DNA of 64,000 nt from Saitoella complicata NRRL Y-17804 (taxonomy: Eukaryota > Ascomycota > Saitoellomycetes > Saitoellales > Saitoellaceae): contig NW_017567006.1 in the NCBI RefSeq assembly GCF_001661265.1, forward strand, positions 186,001 through 250,000. Direction: 5' to 3'. Of this stretch, positions 20,912 to 31,851 are shown piece after piece. Under the pieces are notes generated by a model. The model was not told where the DNA came from and did no database searches. It was given only the letters and a program-made list of their open reading frames with translations. A program made the translations under genes and the position numbers. Positions within the stretch are counted from its first letter, which is position 1; every line of letters starts with the position of its first letter.

Positions 20912-21512
20912 TTAAGCTACCACTATCTTACGCTCATCTTCGTCATACTGGGCCCCCTCGTCTTCCATTATCTCCATCGCCTCCAGCTGACAATGCGTCA
21001 ACGCACTCACCAGTAAAAGATCGTACCTATCAGATGTATCATCGAAGCGAATTGTTTTGATCAAGTTTGCGCGTTCATGAATGTTGTTGAGGGCACTTGC
21101 GATGTCACAGCACCAGTCCGAGTCCGAGTCCGAGTCTGAGTTCAATCCCGAGGGTTTTCCAAGGTCAAGAACGCGTAAAAAATACGGTAACGCAAGGTCG
21201 TACGAAACGAATTCTAACTAAAGGGTTTTTAATCCCTTCGACGTAGATACGACAGAATTTGGCGGATGATTTCAACAGGCAAAGCGAGTAATCCGAGTCT
21301 TGAAGACGGTGGAGCAGGATCGGGGTAGACGACGACATGCTCGTAACAACGGTAGCGACCACGTTTGACGACAACGGTATGGAAGGATCATCGTATGAAA
21401 AGTAAGACCGACGGTTTGAACTCAACAAGCTACAAACTACAAGCTGAACTCTTTTAACGACTTGAGATATTTGTTGGTCGTCGTCGTCCTTGGGTGTGAG
21501 CTCGGTCGGCAT
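20912..21512 (-). CDS. possible small F-box protein (structure unresolved)
   Basis: This is a doubtful locus. On the minus strand the codons at 21241-21282 read LPVEIIRQILSYLR, a good match to the F-box helix that binds Skp1 in SCF ubiquitin ligases. They lie in a frame open from about 21390 (YPDPAPPSSRLGLLA before the motif). A second open stretch at 20912-21145 reads IHERANLIKTIRFDD and YDLLLVSALTHCQLEAMEIM and ends at a stop, as in the helical tail of small fungal F-box proteins. A different frame from an ATG at 21512 (MPTELTPKDDDDQQ) overlaps. I could not join these with convincing splice sites. It may be a multi-exon gene or a decayed one. Confidence 0.3.
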
Positions 21513-21615
21513 ACGGCTCCTCTGTCAGGGCCGCATCAAAGTTGCGTTTGGCTGCAGCCGGTGCTCCGTGACATATTTCCAGACTCAACAGATCCGCCCT
21601 GAAAGACTGGACAAA

Positions 21616-23238
21616 ATGGCGACCAATTCGACCGCTGCAAACAGGGCGTTGATTCGTTCCGTACCGAGACTGCAGGCTCAGTTTCTTCGCTGTGAGTTTT
21701 TTTGTGTGCCGGATGATCCGTTTCTAGGACGCTGACCAAAGGCTTCTGAAGCTCCTTTACAAATTCGCGCGTATGCCGTGATAGCAAATACTGCAATCGG
21801 AAACAGGAGACCTTCATTATTGAAGCCGACTCAGGGCCAGGATGCTGTCCTGCGTCGTCCGTTGGAGGCTGGATCGTCGATCATATTGACCCGTCTTCAG
21901 AGCACATCGTCATCACCTGAATCCAAAGAGAAGACCCCATCTAAGGAGAAGAAGGAGACCTCGAAGCAGGTGGCAACAAAGCCAGAAGAGAAGAAGCTTA
22001 CTTTATGGGAGAAGGTGAAGCACGAGGCACACCATTACTGGGATGGAACCAAACTTCTTGGTGCTGAAGTTCGAATCTCCTCAAAATTGGCGTTGAAGAT
22101 GGCTGCTGGACACGAACTTTCCCGCCGTGAGCGCAGACAGCTGCAGCGTACAACGGTAGATCTGGTCCGTATTGTGCCATTTGCAATGTTCGTCATCGTC
22201 CCCTTCGCCGAACTCCTTCTTCCAGTTGCTTTGAAGCTTTTCCCCAACATGCTTCCTAGTACCTATGAAGGTCAAACCGCCAAGGAAGCTAAGACGGCTA
22301 AGCTTCGGGAAACTCGCAAGGCTGTGTCCGAGTTCCTTCGTGCCACAATCCGCGAGACTGGTCTTCCTCTGAGTAAGTCTACTAAGCAGTCCGAGGAGTT
22401 CAAGGACTTCTTCCGCAAGGTCCGCACAAGTGGTGAAACCCCAAGCCAAGACGACATGATCAAGGTCTGTCAGATCTTCAAGGATGATTTGACACTCGAC
22501 AACTTGTCCCGACCTCAGCTCGTGGCCATGTGCCGTTACCTCAACTTGCACACTTTTGGTACGGATAACATGCTCCGATACAACATCCGTCACCGCATGC
22601 GCGAGATCAAGCGTGATGACAAGGCTATCTCTTTCGAGGGTGTCGAGTCTCTCTCTGTTCCTGAGCTCCAGACCGCCTGTGCAGCGAGAGGTATCCGCAC
22701 CTACGCAACCTCCCCCGCCCGTCTCCGCGACGAGCTCACCCAATGGCTCGATCTCCGTCTCCAGCACGGTGTTCCCTCTACCCTCTTGGTTCTTTCCAGT
22801 GCTTTCTCCTACAACCGCGATGAGCCGGACAGTGCGTACCAGGCTCTGTATGCTACATTGAGCAGTTTGCCTGATGAGTTGTTCCACGAGGCGGAGTTGT
22901 TCGTTGATACCGCTGAGGGTGCTGCTACCAACAAGCAGCGTCTTGAGGTCCTTCATGAGCAGGAAGAATTGATCGAGGAGGAGAACGAGCAGGACGAGAA
23001 GAGTGGACCCAAGGAGCCTCTTAAGGTATTCAAACTACTCTAAACCCTCCGAACATCGACTAACATGAAACTACAGGACGACGAAGATCTCGACGAGAAG
23101 GAGGAGCTGCGCAAGGCCGCCGAGGAAGCCTCTGATGCCGTCGAGAAGTTGGAGGGTGAGGACAAGACTGCAGCGGAGAAGGCTTCCGAGACCCCCGAGG
23201 CTACCCCGGAGCCAGCCAAGAAAGAGGCTCAGAACTAA
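21616..23238 (+). CDS. LETM1: LETM1/Mdm38-type mitochondrial inner-membrane protein
   Basis: Exons are 21616..21691, 21752..23025 and 23077..23238, giving 503 residues. The first 60 residues form a basic, hydroxylated mitochondrial presequence (RALIRSVPRLQAQFLRS). The LETM1 domain starts at LTLWEKVKHEAHHYWDGTK. It has one membrane span (IVPFAMFVIVPFAELLLPVA) followed by FPNMLPSTYE. The ribosome-binding-like matrix domain includes LSRPQLVAMCRYLNLHTFG and LSVPELQTACAARGIRT. The C-terminus is an acidic coiled coil. The family handles K+/H+ (or Ca2+/H+) exchange and helps insert mitochondrially made proteins. The last intron is retained-like in that its frame runs only five codons before a stop, and splicing adds a 53-residue acidic tail. 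Confidence 0.95.
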
Positions 23239-23718
23239 AATGGGGATCACAACAGAACGTATATGTTATTTTGGCCAAGAAATATCCATTGTAGCAGATA
23301 ATAGAGAGTGTGTTACGCATGAACAGGTACTCATCTAAAGGTCATTCATTGCCCGGCCAGTCTTTCATCTCTCAAAAGCATGTCACCGCTATATCTGATG
23401 GAGATAACCCATTCAGCATAGCATTGTCCACATACTCTGCCCGAGCATTCGCCTGCCAAACTTGCAATATCCATATCCATCCATCAGTTCATGGTCTCCC
23501 AACGAGCGTCTCCATGCAAGATATCCATTCGACCGGCATTGCCGTACTCCGTCAAAGTGGTGAACGCAATTCTTATAATGCGACTACACGTGTCACACCG
23601 CATGTTCATGCTCGTTTGTCCGAGCCCAAGTCCAGCAAGTATACCCTTGAAGCAAAAGCAGAAGTCACTTGCTTCCTCGTCGCGCCTCTCAAATCCTCCA
23701 TGTATCATTACTTCCTGC
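23239..23718. other. intergenic between convergent genes, nothing recognised
   Basis: This 480-bp stretch separates LETM1 from the convergent small gene at 23719. A frame open on the plus strand (23310-23786) lacks protein-like composition and was not called. Confidence 0.4.
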
Positions 23719-24018
23719 TCAGATTTTACCCAATGATTGTAGAGCATCCCTTGACTTCTCCTTCAACCTATCCAAATTTGCCGTGACCTCGTCAAGCTTA
23801 CCCTGCCTCTGCTTTTGCGCATCTGCTCGCGTCAAGGCGAGATACTCGCGGACGCGTGCGTATGTGCTATCATCTGCATTGTCAGGCTGAACGGCCTTGG
23901 CAGCGTCGGGAGTAGATGCAGAGCTTGCTAGAGCAGCGGCTGCCGCGGGGTCTGCCGTGTGGAGAGCCGCGAGATCGGACAGGACCTTGGAGAGTGTGAT
24001 TGAGGGCCCTGCGGACAT
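23719..24018 (-). CDS. hypothetical 99-aa coiled-coil protein
   Basis: I do not recognise this gene. From the ATG at 24018 it encodes MSAGPSITLSKVLSDLAALH, then an Ala-rich segment (DPAAAAALASSASTPDAAKA), then a charged amphipathic helix YARVREYLALTRADAQKQRQ and LDEVTANLDRLKEKSRDALQ. Hydrophobic positions spaced by 3-4 residues suggest a coiled coil of about 50 residues. Small fungal subunits of BLOC-1, DASH or similar complexes look like this, but no family was identified. The frame remains open 55 codons upstream, to a possible start at 24183 or MIMSEFGDVICNV. The shorter form is preferred because composition changes at the internal Met. Confidence 0.55.
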   Translation of the reverse strand: MSAGPSITLSKVLSDLAALHTADPAAAAALASSASTPDAAKAVQPDNADDSTYARVREYLALTRADAQKQRQGKLDEVTANLDRLKEKSRDALQSLGKI

Positions 24019-24325
24019 TTTATGGAAGGTTATTGAGATTATTTCAAGCTGTGATGGGCGACGAATGCTTTCCAACACGTTCAAGTCACTGATTCCCGAG
24101 ACGTTGTGTTTTGGGAGTGTCAACGTTACGTTACAGATGACGTCGCCAAATTCGGACATGATCATACCCCGGGAAACCACCAATCGTGAACATTAATAAT
24201 GAAAGATAAATAGCAACAAACTCCGTCCAAATCAACCTGTAGTTCATTCTCCATCCCACATTGTGCGCTCATATCGTACCGTCACATACACAATCTCGTC
24301 CCTCGCCATCCGTAAGATCTTCTGC

Positions 24326-26186
24326 CTACTTCCCCTCATCCCCGGGGAATGCACCCTGCTCAATCATCGCCTGTAACCCCGCACTCGGCAACCCATCAAA
24401 CCACTCACTCGGACTCGGGAGACTAACGTCCTGGCCTGTCCCATCGCCCTTCCCACTGCTGTCTGGCCTTGCCAACCCCGCTAGTCCCATGCCTGGGAGA
24501 TGTGGAGTTTGAGTACTATGGCTCCAGCTGTTACCAGATGGCACCGAAGTATGACTCGCAGTCGGCGGAGGCGGAGGTAAGAATGGTCGTTGACTAACTG
24601 AGGGTTGCTGCTTCTGGGCTTGTTGAGGTGGTGGACTCCTGTTTGGTGCGCCGGTCTTGGGCTCAGGTGTGTTCGCCGGGATCTCCTTACCGAATCCACC
24701 AGTGTTGATCCTCAGACTTGGTCTCCTGCTGTGTCCTTCCACCGCGGCTTTCGCAGCTGCTGAAGCTGGGGTAGGGAAGTTCGGAACGGACATACTTCGT
24801 GTGTCTGACCTGAGAGGCGGCATGAGATGAGTGTGATGTTTGTCGTGGGACGTCTGGGGAGGTGTATCTTCGGGTTCTCCTTCCGCATCTTCGTCTCCTT
24901 CTTCCCCTTCGTCACCGTCGTCATCATCATCTTCGTCCTCGTCCTCGTCCTCCTCTCCATTTTCATCATCCTCGTCCTCATCACTCTCACTCGCCTTCAC
25001 CCTCTTCCTGTCCCGCTCAACATACTCACTACCTTCGCTGCCTCCGCTCTCTCGACTCCCCTCCCGCTCTTCCTCGACAGTCCCAACCTGATGTCCCTGC
25101 CTGGGCGCAGCAACCGGAAACATAGACCCCAAACTTGATTTACTCGCACTCAACGGCGTATTCAAACTTCTCGACTTCCGCCTCTCCTGGTCCGTAGGGA
25201 TTTTAATCGTACTCACCGCAGGAAGTGGCAACTTTCTCTTTTGACCCTGTGAATGGATTGTAGGAGGTGGGAGGAAGTTCGGAGTACTGCTACTCGATGA
25301 CGCGGCGTCTCCTCCTGCGGCGATGGCGGTCGGGGGAGATGGAACGATGCTTTCGCGTATTTCCGATTGCGGTGGGATGTAGGGCATGGCGGGATATTGC
25401 ATGTAAGCGGGCTGGGAGGGATGAGATTGGGCTTGACTGGGAACGGTTGCGGGGTCCGTGTAGATCATGCCGCGCATGGCGGAGACGGGGACGCCGGGAG
25501 GTGGAACTGGAGGTGTAGCCCCAATAGGCGGTGTAGGAGAAGTGGAAGTAGACTGCTGTGCCATTGCTGCCGCTGATCCGAGCAAAGACAAAGCCGCTGC
25601 AGCCGCACGGTGTGAAGCTACCGTCTGTGGTGAACCGTGGGAGCCGGTCCGTCGGTGCTGAGCCTGCATCGAGACTGCAGCGGGTGCAGTAAGAGGGGCC
25701 GGAGGTGTTTGAGAACGCGACGTAGACTTCGAAACGGGAGCCGTAGCTGCGGGTTTCAGCTTCGGTGTTAGTAGAGGTTTGCCGACTGGAGCTCGCGGTT
25801 GAGGGGGATGAACGCCCATGATAGCAGCCTGAGTCGGGTGAGCGTACTGCATAGGGATAGCACGAGCATGACCGTACGGATCAGCTGGGACCGGTGGTGG
25901 AAGGCCATGGTGCTGTACTGCACATGTTAGCAACGGTATCCTTGGCGCGAGGGTGTGGGAAGCTTGAACTCACCGCTGCGTATTTGCCCAGAACATCCCT
26001 CATATCCCTCGAACAAAACTCATAAAGTTTGTCATTCTGAGAAAAGACGATCACAGCAACATCTGCATTGCACAAAACGCCAAGTTCCTGTGCCTTCTTG
26101 AACAAACCTTGCTTTCGCTTGGTGAAGGTGATCGACCTGTCGCGGTCTTTCTCAATAAGGGCGATTTCGATTTTTCTGCGACCCAT
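24326..26186 (-). CDS. MEF2/Rlm1-type MADS-box transcription factor
   Basis: Minus-strand exons are 25974..26186 and 24326..25912, giving 599 residues. Exon 1 is a complete MADS box of the MEF2 class: [57 protein letters not shown]. The usual acceptor choice TACAG at 25913 joins KYAA to HHGLPPPVP. The remainder is disordered: poly-Ala/Ser/Pro segments, a nuclear-type basic stretch RERDRKRVK-like ([12 protein letters not shown]), and an acidic run of about 45 Asp/Glu residues near residue 380. The factors of this class (Rlm1, SmpA) act downstream of the cell-wall integrity MAP kinase. Several Ser/Thr-Pro sites would suit MAPK control. It is divergent from PCNA across 405 bp. Confidence 0.93.
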
Positions 26187-26591
26187 GACGAAGAACGGAA
26201 CAAACAGCCGGAGAAGAACGGGCGACACGAGGCAGTATTTGTTTGGGTGTTGATGGAGGGTAGGGGAGAAAGGACGGCTAAAGACCGAGTGTGGAGCTGC
26301 TGCCTGCGCTAAAAATAGACATCGTCACCCCAAAAATAGAAGCACCCCCGGTCAATGTCAAGTTTGAATAGACGAAGGCGGAGAATATAGGGATAACTGC
26401 TGACAAATGATACAGATACTATTAACTGCCCGAAGAACGCGAAAACACGTCTCTGGCGGTGCCTGATTTCCGTCCAGATTGGGGTTAATTGCATTTCGCA
26501 GCCAACGCGGTCTCTTCTTGGAAAGCGCGTCCTCGAAAGAACACCTCCATCCCATACCACTACACCCATCCAAAATCTTATATATATCACA
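26187..26591. promoter_or_regulatory. PCNA: divergent promoter, MADS factor and PCNA, with MluI-box-like cores
   Basis: This 405-bp spacer lies between two start codons. ACGCG at 26505-26509 and GCGCGT at 26525-26530 lie 60-90 bp before the PCNA ATG, about 20 bp apart. ACGCGT-like sites bind MBF (Mbp1/Swi6) at G1/S genes, and PCNA is a classical MBF target in yeasts. Binding here is inferred from spacing and core sequence. Confidence 0.4.
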
Positions 26592-27429
26592 ATGCTCGAA
26601 GCCAGACTCGCACAAGCCGCCGTCTTGAAGAAGGTATGACTACTTCCCCATCTTTGTCTCCTTAATTGCTCTGCTAACGCGCAATCCCCAGACCCTCGAC
26701 GCGATCAAGGAGCTCGTCACCGATGCCAACTTTGACTGCAGCGACGGCGGAATCTCCCTGCAGGCAATGGACAACTCCCACGTCGCCCTCGTCTCCCTCC
26801 TCCTCCGTGCCGACGGTTTCGAGCCCTACCGTTGCGACCGTAACCTCGCCCTCGGTATCAACCTCAACTCCCTCTCCAAGGTCCTCCGCTCTGCGCAGAA
26901 CGAGGACATTATCACCCTCAAGGCTGCGGATGACCCGGATAACTTGTCCTTGACTTTCGAGTCTCAGAACCAGGACAGGATCTCTGAGTATGAGATGAAG
27001 TTGATGGATATCGACCAGGAGCACTTGGGTATCCCCGAGACTGCATACGCTGCTGTCATCACTATGCCAGCTGCCGAGTTCCAGCGTATCTGCCGTGATC
27101 TCTCTGGTATCTCTGAGTCCGTTACCATCGATGCCTCCAAAGACGGTGTCAAGTTTGCTTCCGCTGGTGACATCGGAAACGGTTCCGTCACCTTGAAGCA
27201 GACCCACAACCCTGAAGAGCCCGCGCTCTCTACCTCCATTGAGTTGAGCGAGTCCGTTACTCTTACCTTCTCCCTCAAATACTTGGTCAACTTCACTAAG
27301 GCTACCCCTCTGGCGGGCGCTGTTACCTTGCAGATGTCCAATGATGTACCACTTTTGGTTGAGTACAAGATGGAGGGTGGTTATTTGAGGTACTACCTCG
27401 CTCCTAAGATCCAGGACGACGAGGAGTAG
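26592..27429 (+). CDS. PCNA: proliferating cell nuclear antigen (sliding clamp)
   Basis: Exons 26592..26633 and 26692..27429 give 259 residues, the normal PCNA length. It starts [14 protein letters not shown] and continues with [18 protein letters not shown], the [23 protein letters not shown]-binding loop region, [12 protein letters not shown] (interdomain connector loop), [14 protein letters not shown] and the C-terminal [14 protein letters not shown]. It forms a homotrimeric ring that tethers polymerases and many repair factors to DNA. The lysine corresponding to K164 is in the connector-adjacent domain II. A single intron after codon 14 has a CTAAC branch site. Tail-to-tail with RAD17, 245 bp apart. 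Confidence 0.98.
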
Positions 27430-27673
27430 ATGTAGGAAAACGAGAGATAGTTTTAAACATGTGGGTGTGAATAATGATACCGAGTGCATGTTACAGGGTT
27501 TCTGGCGCTTTTGGTTTGTTTTTGTGCGGTTTAGCTAGTTCATTAAAAGAATTTGACATTTTTCCATCAAAATCTTGTCTAAGGATTCCTCTTGATGTAT
27601 CGTAGATGATGTGTCTGAAACGTCCAACGCCATATGTAATGTTCGTACCCGGGTATTCCAATGTCCATATTAG

Positions 27674-30034
27674 CTAATCCTCGATATCGTCGTCTTCAAG
27701 CACCATCTCTTCTTCCAATCTCCTCGCCAACTCCCTATCAATCTTGTCTCCACGACCGCCTACCTCTATCTCAACCTTCTCATTTGGCCCAAGTGCCTCA
27801 GGCGATGGCTGTGCAATATCCTCCTCAAGCATGACAGTGTTCGCCTCAATAGCCATTCCCCAAGTCCCACCACCTAGCGTCGTCAATTTCCTTAGATTTT
27901 TTGGGCAGCGGTTCCTCAATATCTTGGCTTGCATTGGCAAGATGTCGAGCATCATCTCCTTGCTCGCCCATCCCGCGGTACCCCTCCCCTCCCTGAGGAC
28001 CACTTCATTGTAGTCACCACCCAAATCCTCCAACAACATCCTGACTTCGTTCTCCTCTTTGCGGATCTTCGCCACTGGCGGGTAGTTCAATCGGAAGCTC
28101 GCATTCGCTCTCCGAACCGGGGTCGGCAACCCCATCAACACCCCGCCTATCCCATACATCGCTGCCATTGTCTCTTGCGTGAATGCCTCTTTCCTCTGAA
28201 AAGTTTGCGGCATGAAGTAGTCAGCCGTGCTGAGCGCATCGAGAATATCAGACAGTTGATCGGGATCGGTGCAGGATTCCGGGAAGTTCTGATGAACGGC
28301 CCATAGAAGCATATTCGACTCTGTACTTGTCTCTTGCAGCAGCAATTCCGGGTTGACATGACTTGGTCGACGTTCGTACTGCAATAGATGCTTCGGAAGA
28401 GGGTACCCAGGCCACTCTTCCCTCGGTGGACACGGCGGATCTTCCGCATCATCGCCGATACGCTTGTTATAGACCACCTTTCCAATCGCGTGAAATACTC
28501 CTAACGCAGCCTCACGACTAGTGATCGTGTCGATAAGCCGTCGTTGTTCAGCTGTAAGTGCGTCCAGCCCGGTCTTCTCTCCTCTCTTGCGTTTTGCTCC
28601 TTTCAAGCCTGCAATGGATGAAGTGTTCAAACTGTTGTGCGTTGCAAGGAACTGCAGTGAATTGAGTGCGGAACGGATATCACCAGCCGCGGATTCGGCA
28701 ATAGCTTCAACAATCTCCAATGCAACCCTACGACCTTCCTTGTCCAGCACAATCTTCAATGCTTTGAGGATGTACGTCTTGGCCACCGGGTTGAATGTGA
28801 TCACATCGACGTAGCGATTCTCCAAAATTTCTCGCGTTAACAGAGTCCGAGCAGACATAACATCGTTTCTGGAACTCCAGGTATCTTCTGTACCCCGCGG
28901 CTCTGTTTCGGTAATGATCAGGATCATCGGGTATTTCTGCCGAGGAGAGAGGAGGTAGGAGGATATGGCTTCCTGAAAGGCTCGCTTCGAGTTCGTCGCA
29001 GTCGTAAAAGTATTTGGGATATCCTCAATCAAGATTACCTTCGGCCGATCTGCGCTCGAAATCGAGTCCGGTGGTGTTGACGTGGGGGGAGTGACGAATG
29101 CATTGTCAGGGCGTGCCGAAGGAGCAAACTCAAGTGACGAGTACCGGTCACCACGATTGATGAAATCTGAGAATTTACGGCTGAGACTGTCTGCTCTGAA
29201 ACGTTAGCATACCATGAGTAGGTGTTTCGATGGGTTTGATACCATGATCAATTTCATCCTTGACGCCGCCGTCGTTTGTCGGGTTTCTCCACTCCAGGGT
29301 CTCAAAGCCAATCTCTTTTGCGAGAACCTCTACCGTAGCAGTTTTGCCTGTACCAGCAGGCCCTGTCAAGATGAGAAGCCTCTAAAGCACCATAGAGTCA
29401 GCACTGGATGACATACGCGGTACTTAGACGATTCACCTTCCGTGTACAGCCTGACAGTACACCCTCAAGCCACGACCGCACATCCTGAACCTTCTTCTTG
29501 TGAACTGCTATGGTGTTGGATGCCGTTGGGGCATACTTTTCACTCCATATTCTGTCGTCGGCTGTAAGACAAAAATCAGTATCCATATATATGTAACTGA
29601 TTCCACGATGCCTTACCTGCCACAGGTGTAACTGATGCCTGCTTTGAAGAGATTGGCTGTGTCCAGGGTACGTTCAGCTGGCGTTGTGAGGTCGAAGGAG
29701 CCGTGAATGTAGGTTGACTTCTGGATCCCGAAACCGTAGACTGTGTTGGCGGCAAGTCGTCGAATTCCTCGTCGATGATGTCGTCATCGTCAAGCCCAGG
29801 TAGAGTTGAATGCTCAAACTGGACCTTTTGCTTGACTTTTGCTGTGGATTTCTTCGCCTTTGAGACTGGCTGGGATGAAGTGACCGAGGCCTTCTTCTTC
29901 GTCTTCGGTGCTGGCGATGGCTGTGACGCCGATGGACGCTTCACCGCACGCTTCTTGGCGGGCGGAGGCGATGCAGCGTTGTTTTCTTCCTCAGAGTCGG
30001 AGATGATGATGGCTCGTTTCTTCGAGGGAGGCAT
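27674..30034 (-). CDS. rad17: checkpoint clamp loader Rad17 (Rad24)
   Basis: Minus-strand exons are 29617..30034, 29437..29561, 29243..29381 and 27674..29190, giving 732 residues. The N-terminal 140 residues are lysine-rich and disordered. The AAA+ module starts at DDRIWSEKYAPTASNTIAVH, with Walker A LTGPAGTGKTATVEVLAKE (K194) and Walker B-like KVILIEDIPNTF. RFC-like motifs follow: LLTREILENRYVDVITFNPV and SAAGDIRSALNSLQFLA. The C-terminal third, acidic at the end (LEEEMVLEDDDIED), matches the Rad17 tail. Rad17 with Rfc2-5 loads the 9-1-1 clamp at damaged DNA and starts the ATR/Rad3 checkpoint. It lies next to PCNA, the replicative counterpart of that clamp. Confidence 0.95.
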
Positions 30035-30379
30035 GTTGCCGGGGTGAATGCTGCTATTATGACTCGTCTCGGACCGTCACACGGCTTCTCGAAGCGTTCC
30101 GGGATCGCCAGCTGTATACGCAGGCGTCTTGACCAATGTATGCTACCTTTCCTTTCCTTTCCTCCCTTCCTATTACACGCAACAGAACAGTCGCTGTCGT
30201 TTGTTTGCCGTATTCCTGGGTATATGCAGCTCCACGCGCCCTCGTACATCGCAGCCCCTGCTCAGCCCCCCCGGTTATCGCGCGTGGCTGGCGCACCTTA
30301 TCTTCGCCGCCCTCAGATTTTCTTGACACACACACCCTGCAGTACACCGGAAACTCCACACCTCGACCCCCCTATCACC
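30035..30379. promoter_or_regulatory. divergent promoter, RAD17 and NOP53
   Basis: These 345 bp lie between two start codons. A pyrimidine-rich tract CTTTCCTTTCCTTTCCTCCC occurs near 30150-30170, and TATCGCGCGTGG near 30275. The plus frame of NOP53 stays open to 30044, but no ATG precedes 30380 in the right context, so the extension was not used. Confidence 0.4.
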
Positions 30380-31666
30380 ATGCCTGCAACCAAGCGATCC
30401 GCACCCGCAACATTCTCCCAGCCGTCCAGGAAGGGCAAGAAAGCATGGAGGAAGAACGTGGACCTCGCGGAGGTCGAGACAGGCTTGGAGGATTTGAGGG
30501 TGGAGGTTATTAAGGGTGGTGTTGTTGCGGAGAAGGCTGATGAGGCCTTGTTCGTTATGGATACTAGTGGTGACGCTCAGGTCAGGAAGAGCAGGTCTCA
30601 TATTCGTCCGCTCAAGTCAGACGAGATCTTGGCTGCGCGTAGCCCAGTACCTGGATTGGTTCACCCATGGCAAAAGGCGAAGAATGGAAAGACTACGGAT
30701 GGGTTACCCCTGAAACAGCAAAACAAGAAGAAGGTCATGACTGCTGCTGAGTTGGAGAGGTTGAAGCTCATCACCCACCGTTCCGAGGGCTCGAGTTTGG
30801 CGGCACAGAAGACTGGGAAGGATATCAACAAGCAGAAGTATGACGTTTGGTCGCAGCCAACACCTGCCGAGATTGCAAAGGCAAAGAAGGCTGTTCCGGA
30901 GACTTTGGATTTCTTGGAGAACCCTGTTGAGCCTGCTCCTCCGAAGACTTTGCACATGGCACCTGTGGCTATTGACAAGACTGTGGAGGGTAAGGCTGTC
31001 GTGGTCGCTAAGCCTGGACAATCTTACAACCCTGCTATCCAGGAGTGGTCCGAGCTCGTCAAGAACGCCGCAGAGATTGAGGAGGAGCGCGAGAGGAAGA
31101 GGGCTGAGGAGGCTGCACGGAAAGCGCAGATCAAGGCACTTGCCGCGACCATCATCGAGAACATCGTCGAAGAGAATAGCGAGGCTGAAGAGGAACAAGC
31201 GGGCGACGATATGGACGTCGACCAAGCCGAGAAGAAACTCCCTAAGCGCAAGACAAAGGCCGAGAGAAAGAAGGCTGAGCGCGCAGTGAAGCGGGCACAG
31301 GACGAACTCCACCAAGCAAAACTAAAGACTCAGAAACTACAACTCGCACAGCTCGCCGCACACAAAAAGGAGCAGTTAGTCTCCACCACCGAGTCCGCCG
31401 AAGAAAAGGCCCGTCGCGCACCCAAACGTCTCGGGCCCTACCGTCTCCAGCATGAACCCCTCGAGCTCCAGCTCTCCGACGAACTCGCCGAGTCCCTCCG
31501 CACGCTGAAGCCGGAAGGCAATGCGTTGAGGGAGAGGTTCGTGAGTATGCAGAAGCGCGGTATTTTGGAGGTGAGGGTGCCGGTTAAGGAGAGGAGGAAG
31601 TATGAGCTTAAGGATATTGAGAAGTGGAGTTACAAGGATTGGAAGCATACTCCTAACCGTAACTAG
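30380..31666 (+). CDS. NOP53: ribosome biogenesis factor Nop53
   Basis: A single exon encodes 428 residues. It begins MPATKRSAPATFSQPSRKGK and KAWRKNVDLAEVE, the usual opening of Nop53/GLTSCR2. EALFVMDTSG follows at residues 56-64. LFxxD here is the arch-interacting motif by which Nop53 recruits the Mtr4-exosome to trim the 7S pre-rRNA to 5.8S. Next are QKYDVWSQ, a PGQSYNPAIQEWSELV block, a long charged coiled coil (about residues 240-340), and the C-terminal core RFVSMQKRGILEVRVPVKER. The basic composition fits the nucleolus. It is head-to-head with RAD17. Confidence 0.95.
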   Translation: MPATKRSAPATFSQPSRKGKKAWRKNVDLAEVETGLEDLRVEVIKGGVVAEKADEALFVMDTSGDAQVRKSRSHIRPLKSDEILAARSPVPGLVHPWQKAKNGKTTDGLPLKQQNKKKVMTAAELERLKLITHRSEGSSLAAQKTGKDINKQKYDVWSQPTPAEIAKAKKAVPETLDFLENPVEPAPPKTLHMAPVAIDKTVEGKAVVVAKPGQSYNPAIQEWSELVKNAAEIEEERERKRAEEAARKAQIKALAATIIENIVEENSEAEEEQAGDDMDVDQAEKKLPKRKTKAERKKAERAVKRAQDELHQAKLKTQKLQLAQLAAHKKEQLVSTTESAEEKARRAPKRLGPYRLQHEPLELQLSDELAESLRTLKPEGNALRERFVSMQKRGILEVRVPVKERRKYELKDIEKWSYKDWKHTPNRN

Positions 31667-31851
31667 GACGGTTCTGGGTGAGATTGTTGAGATATCAAGG
31701 TGTTATAGGGTACTTTATTTCACTGGGTTCATCATGGGTCGTTTTGGGTAATTGACATTTTGACACCATCTGCATCACTCTTGATCCTCTTGAAAATGAA
31801 TAATGTAGATCTTTAAACATCCAGAACTGTTGCACGACTTCGGTAAAAATC

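Noticed and set aside
24840-25138. Poly-Ser and poly-Leu plus-strand frames
   Set aside because: They are the reverse complement of the Asp/Glu run in the MADS factor.
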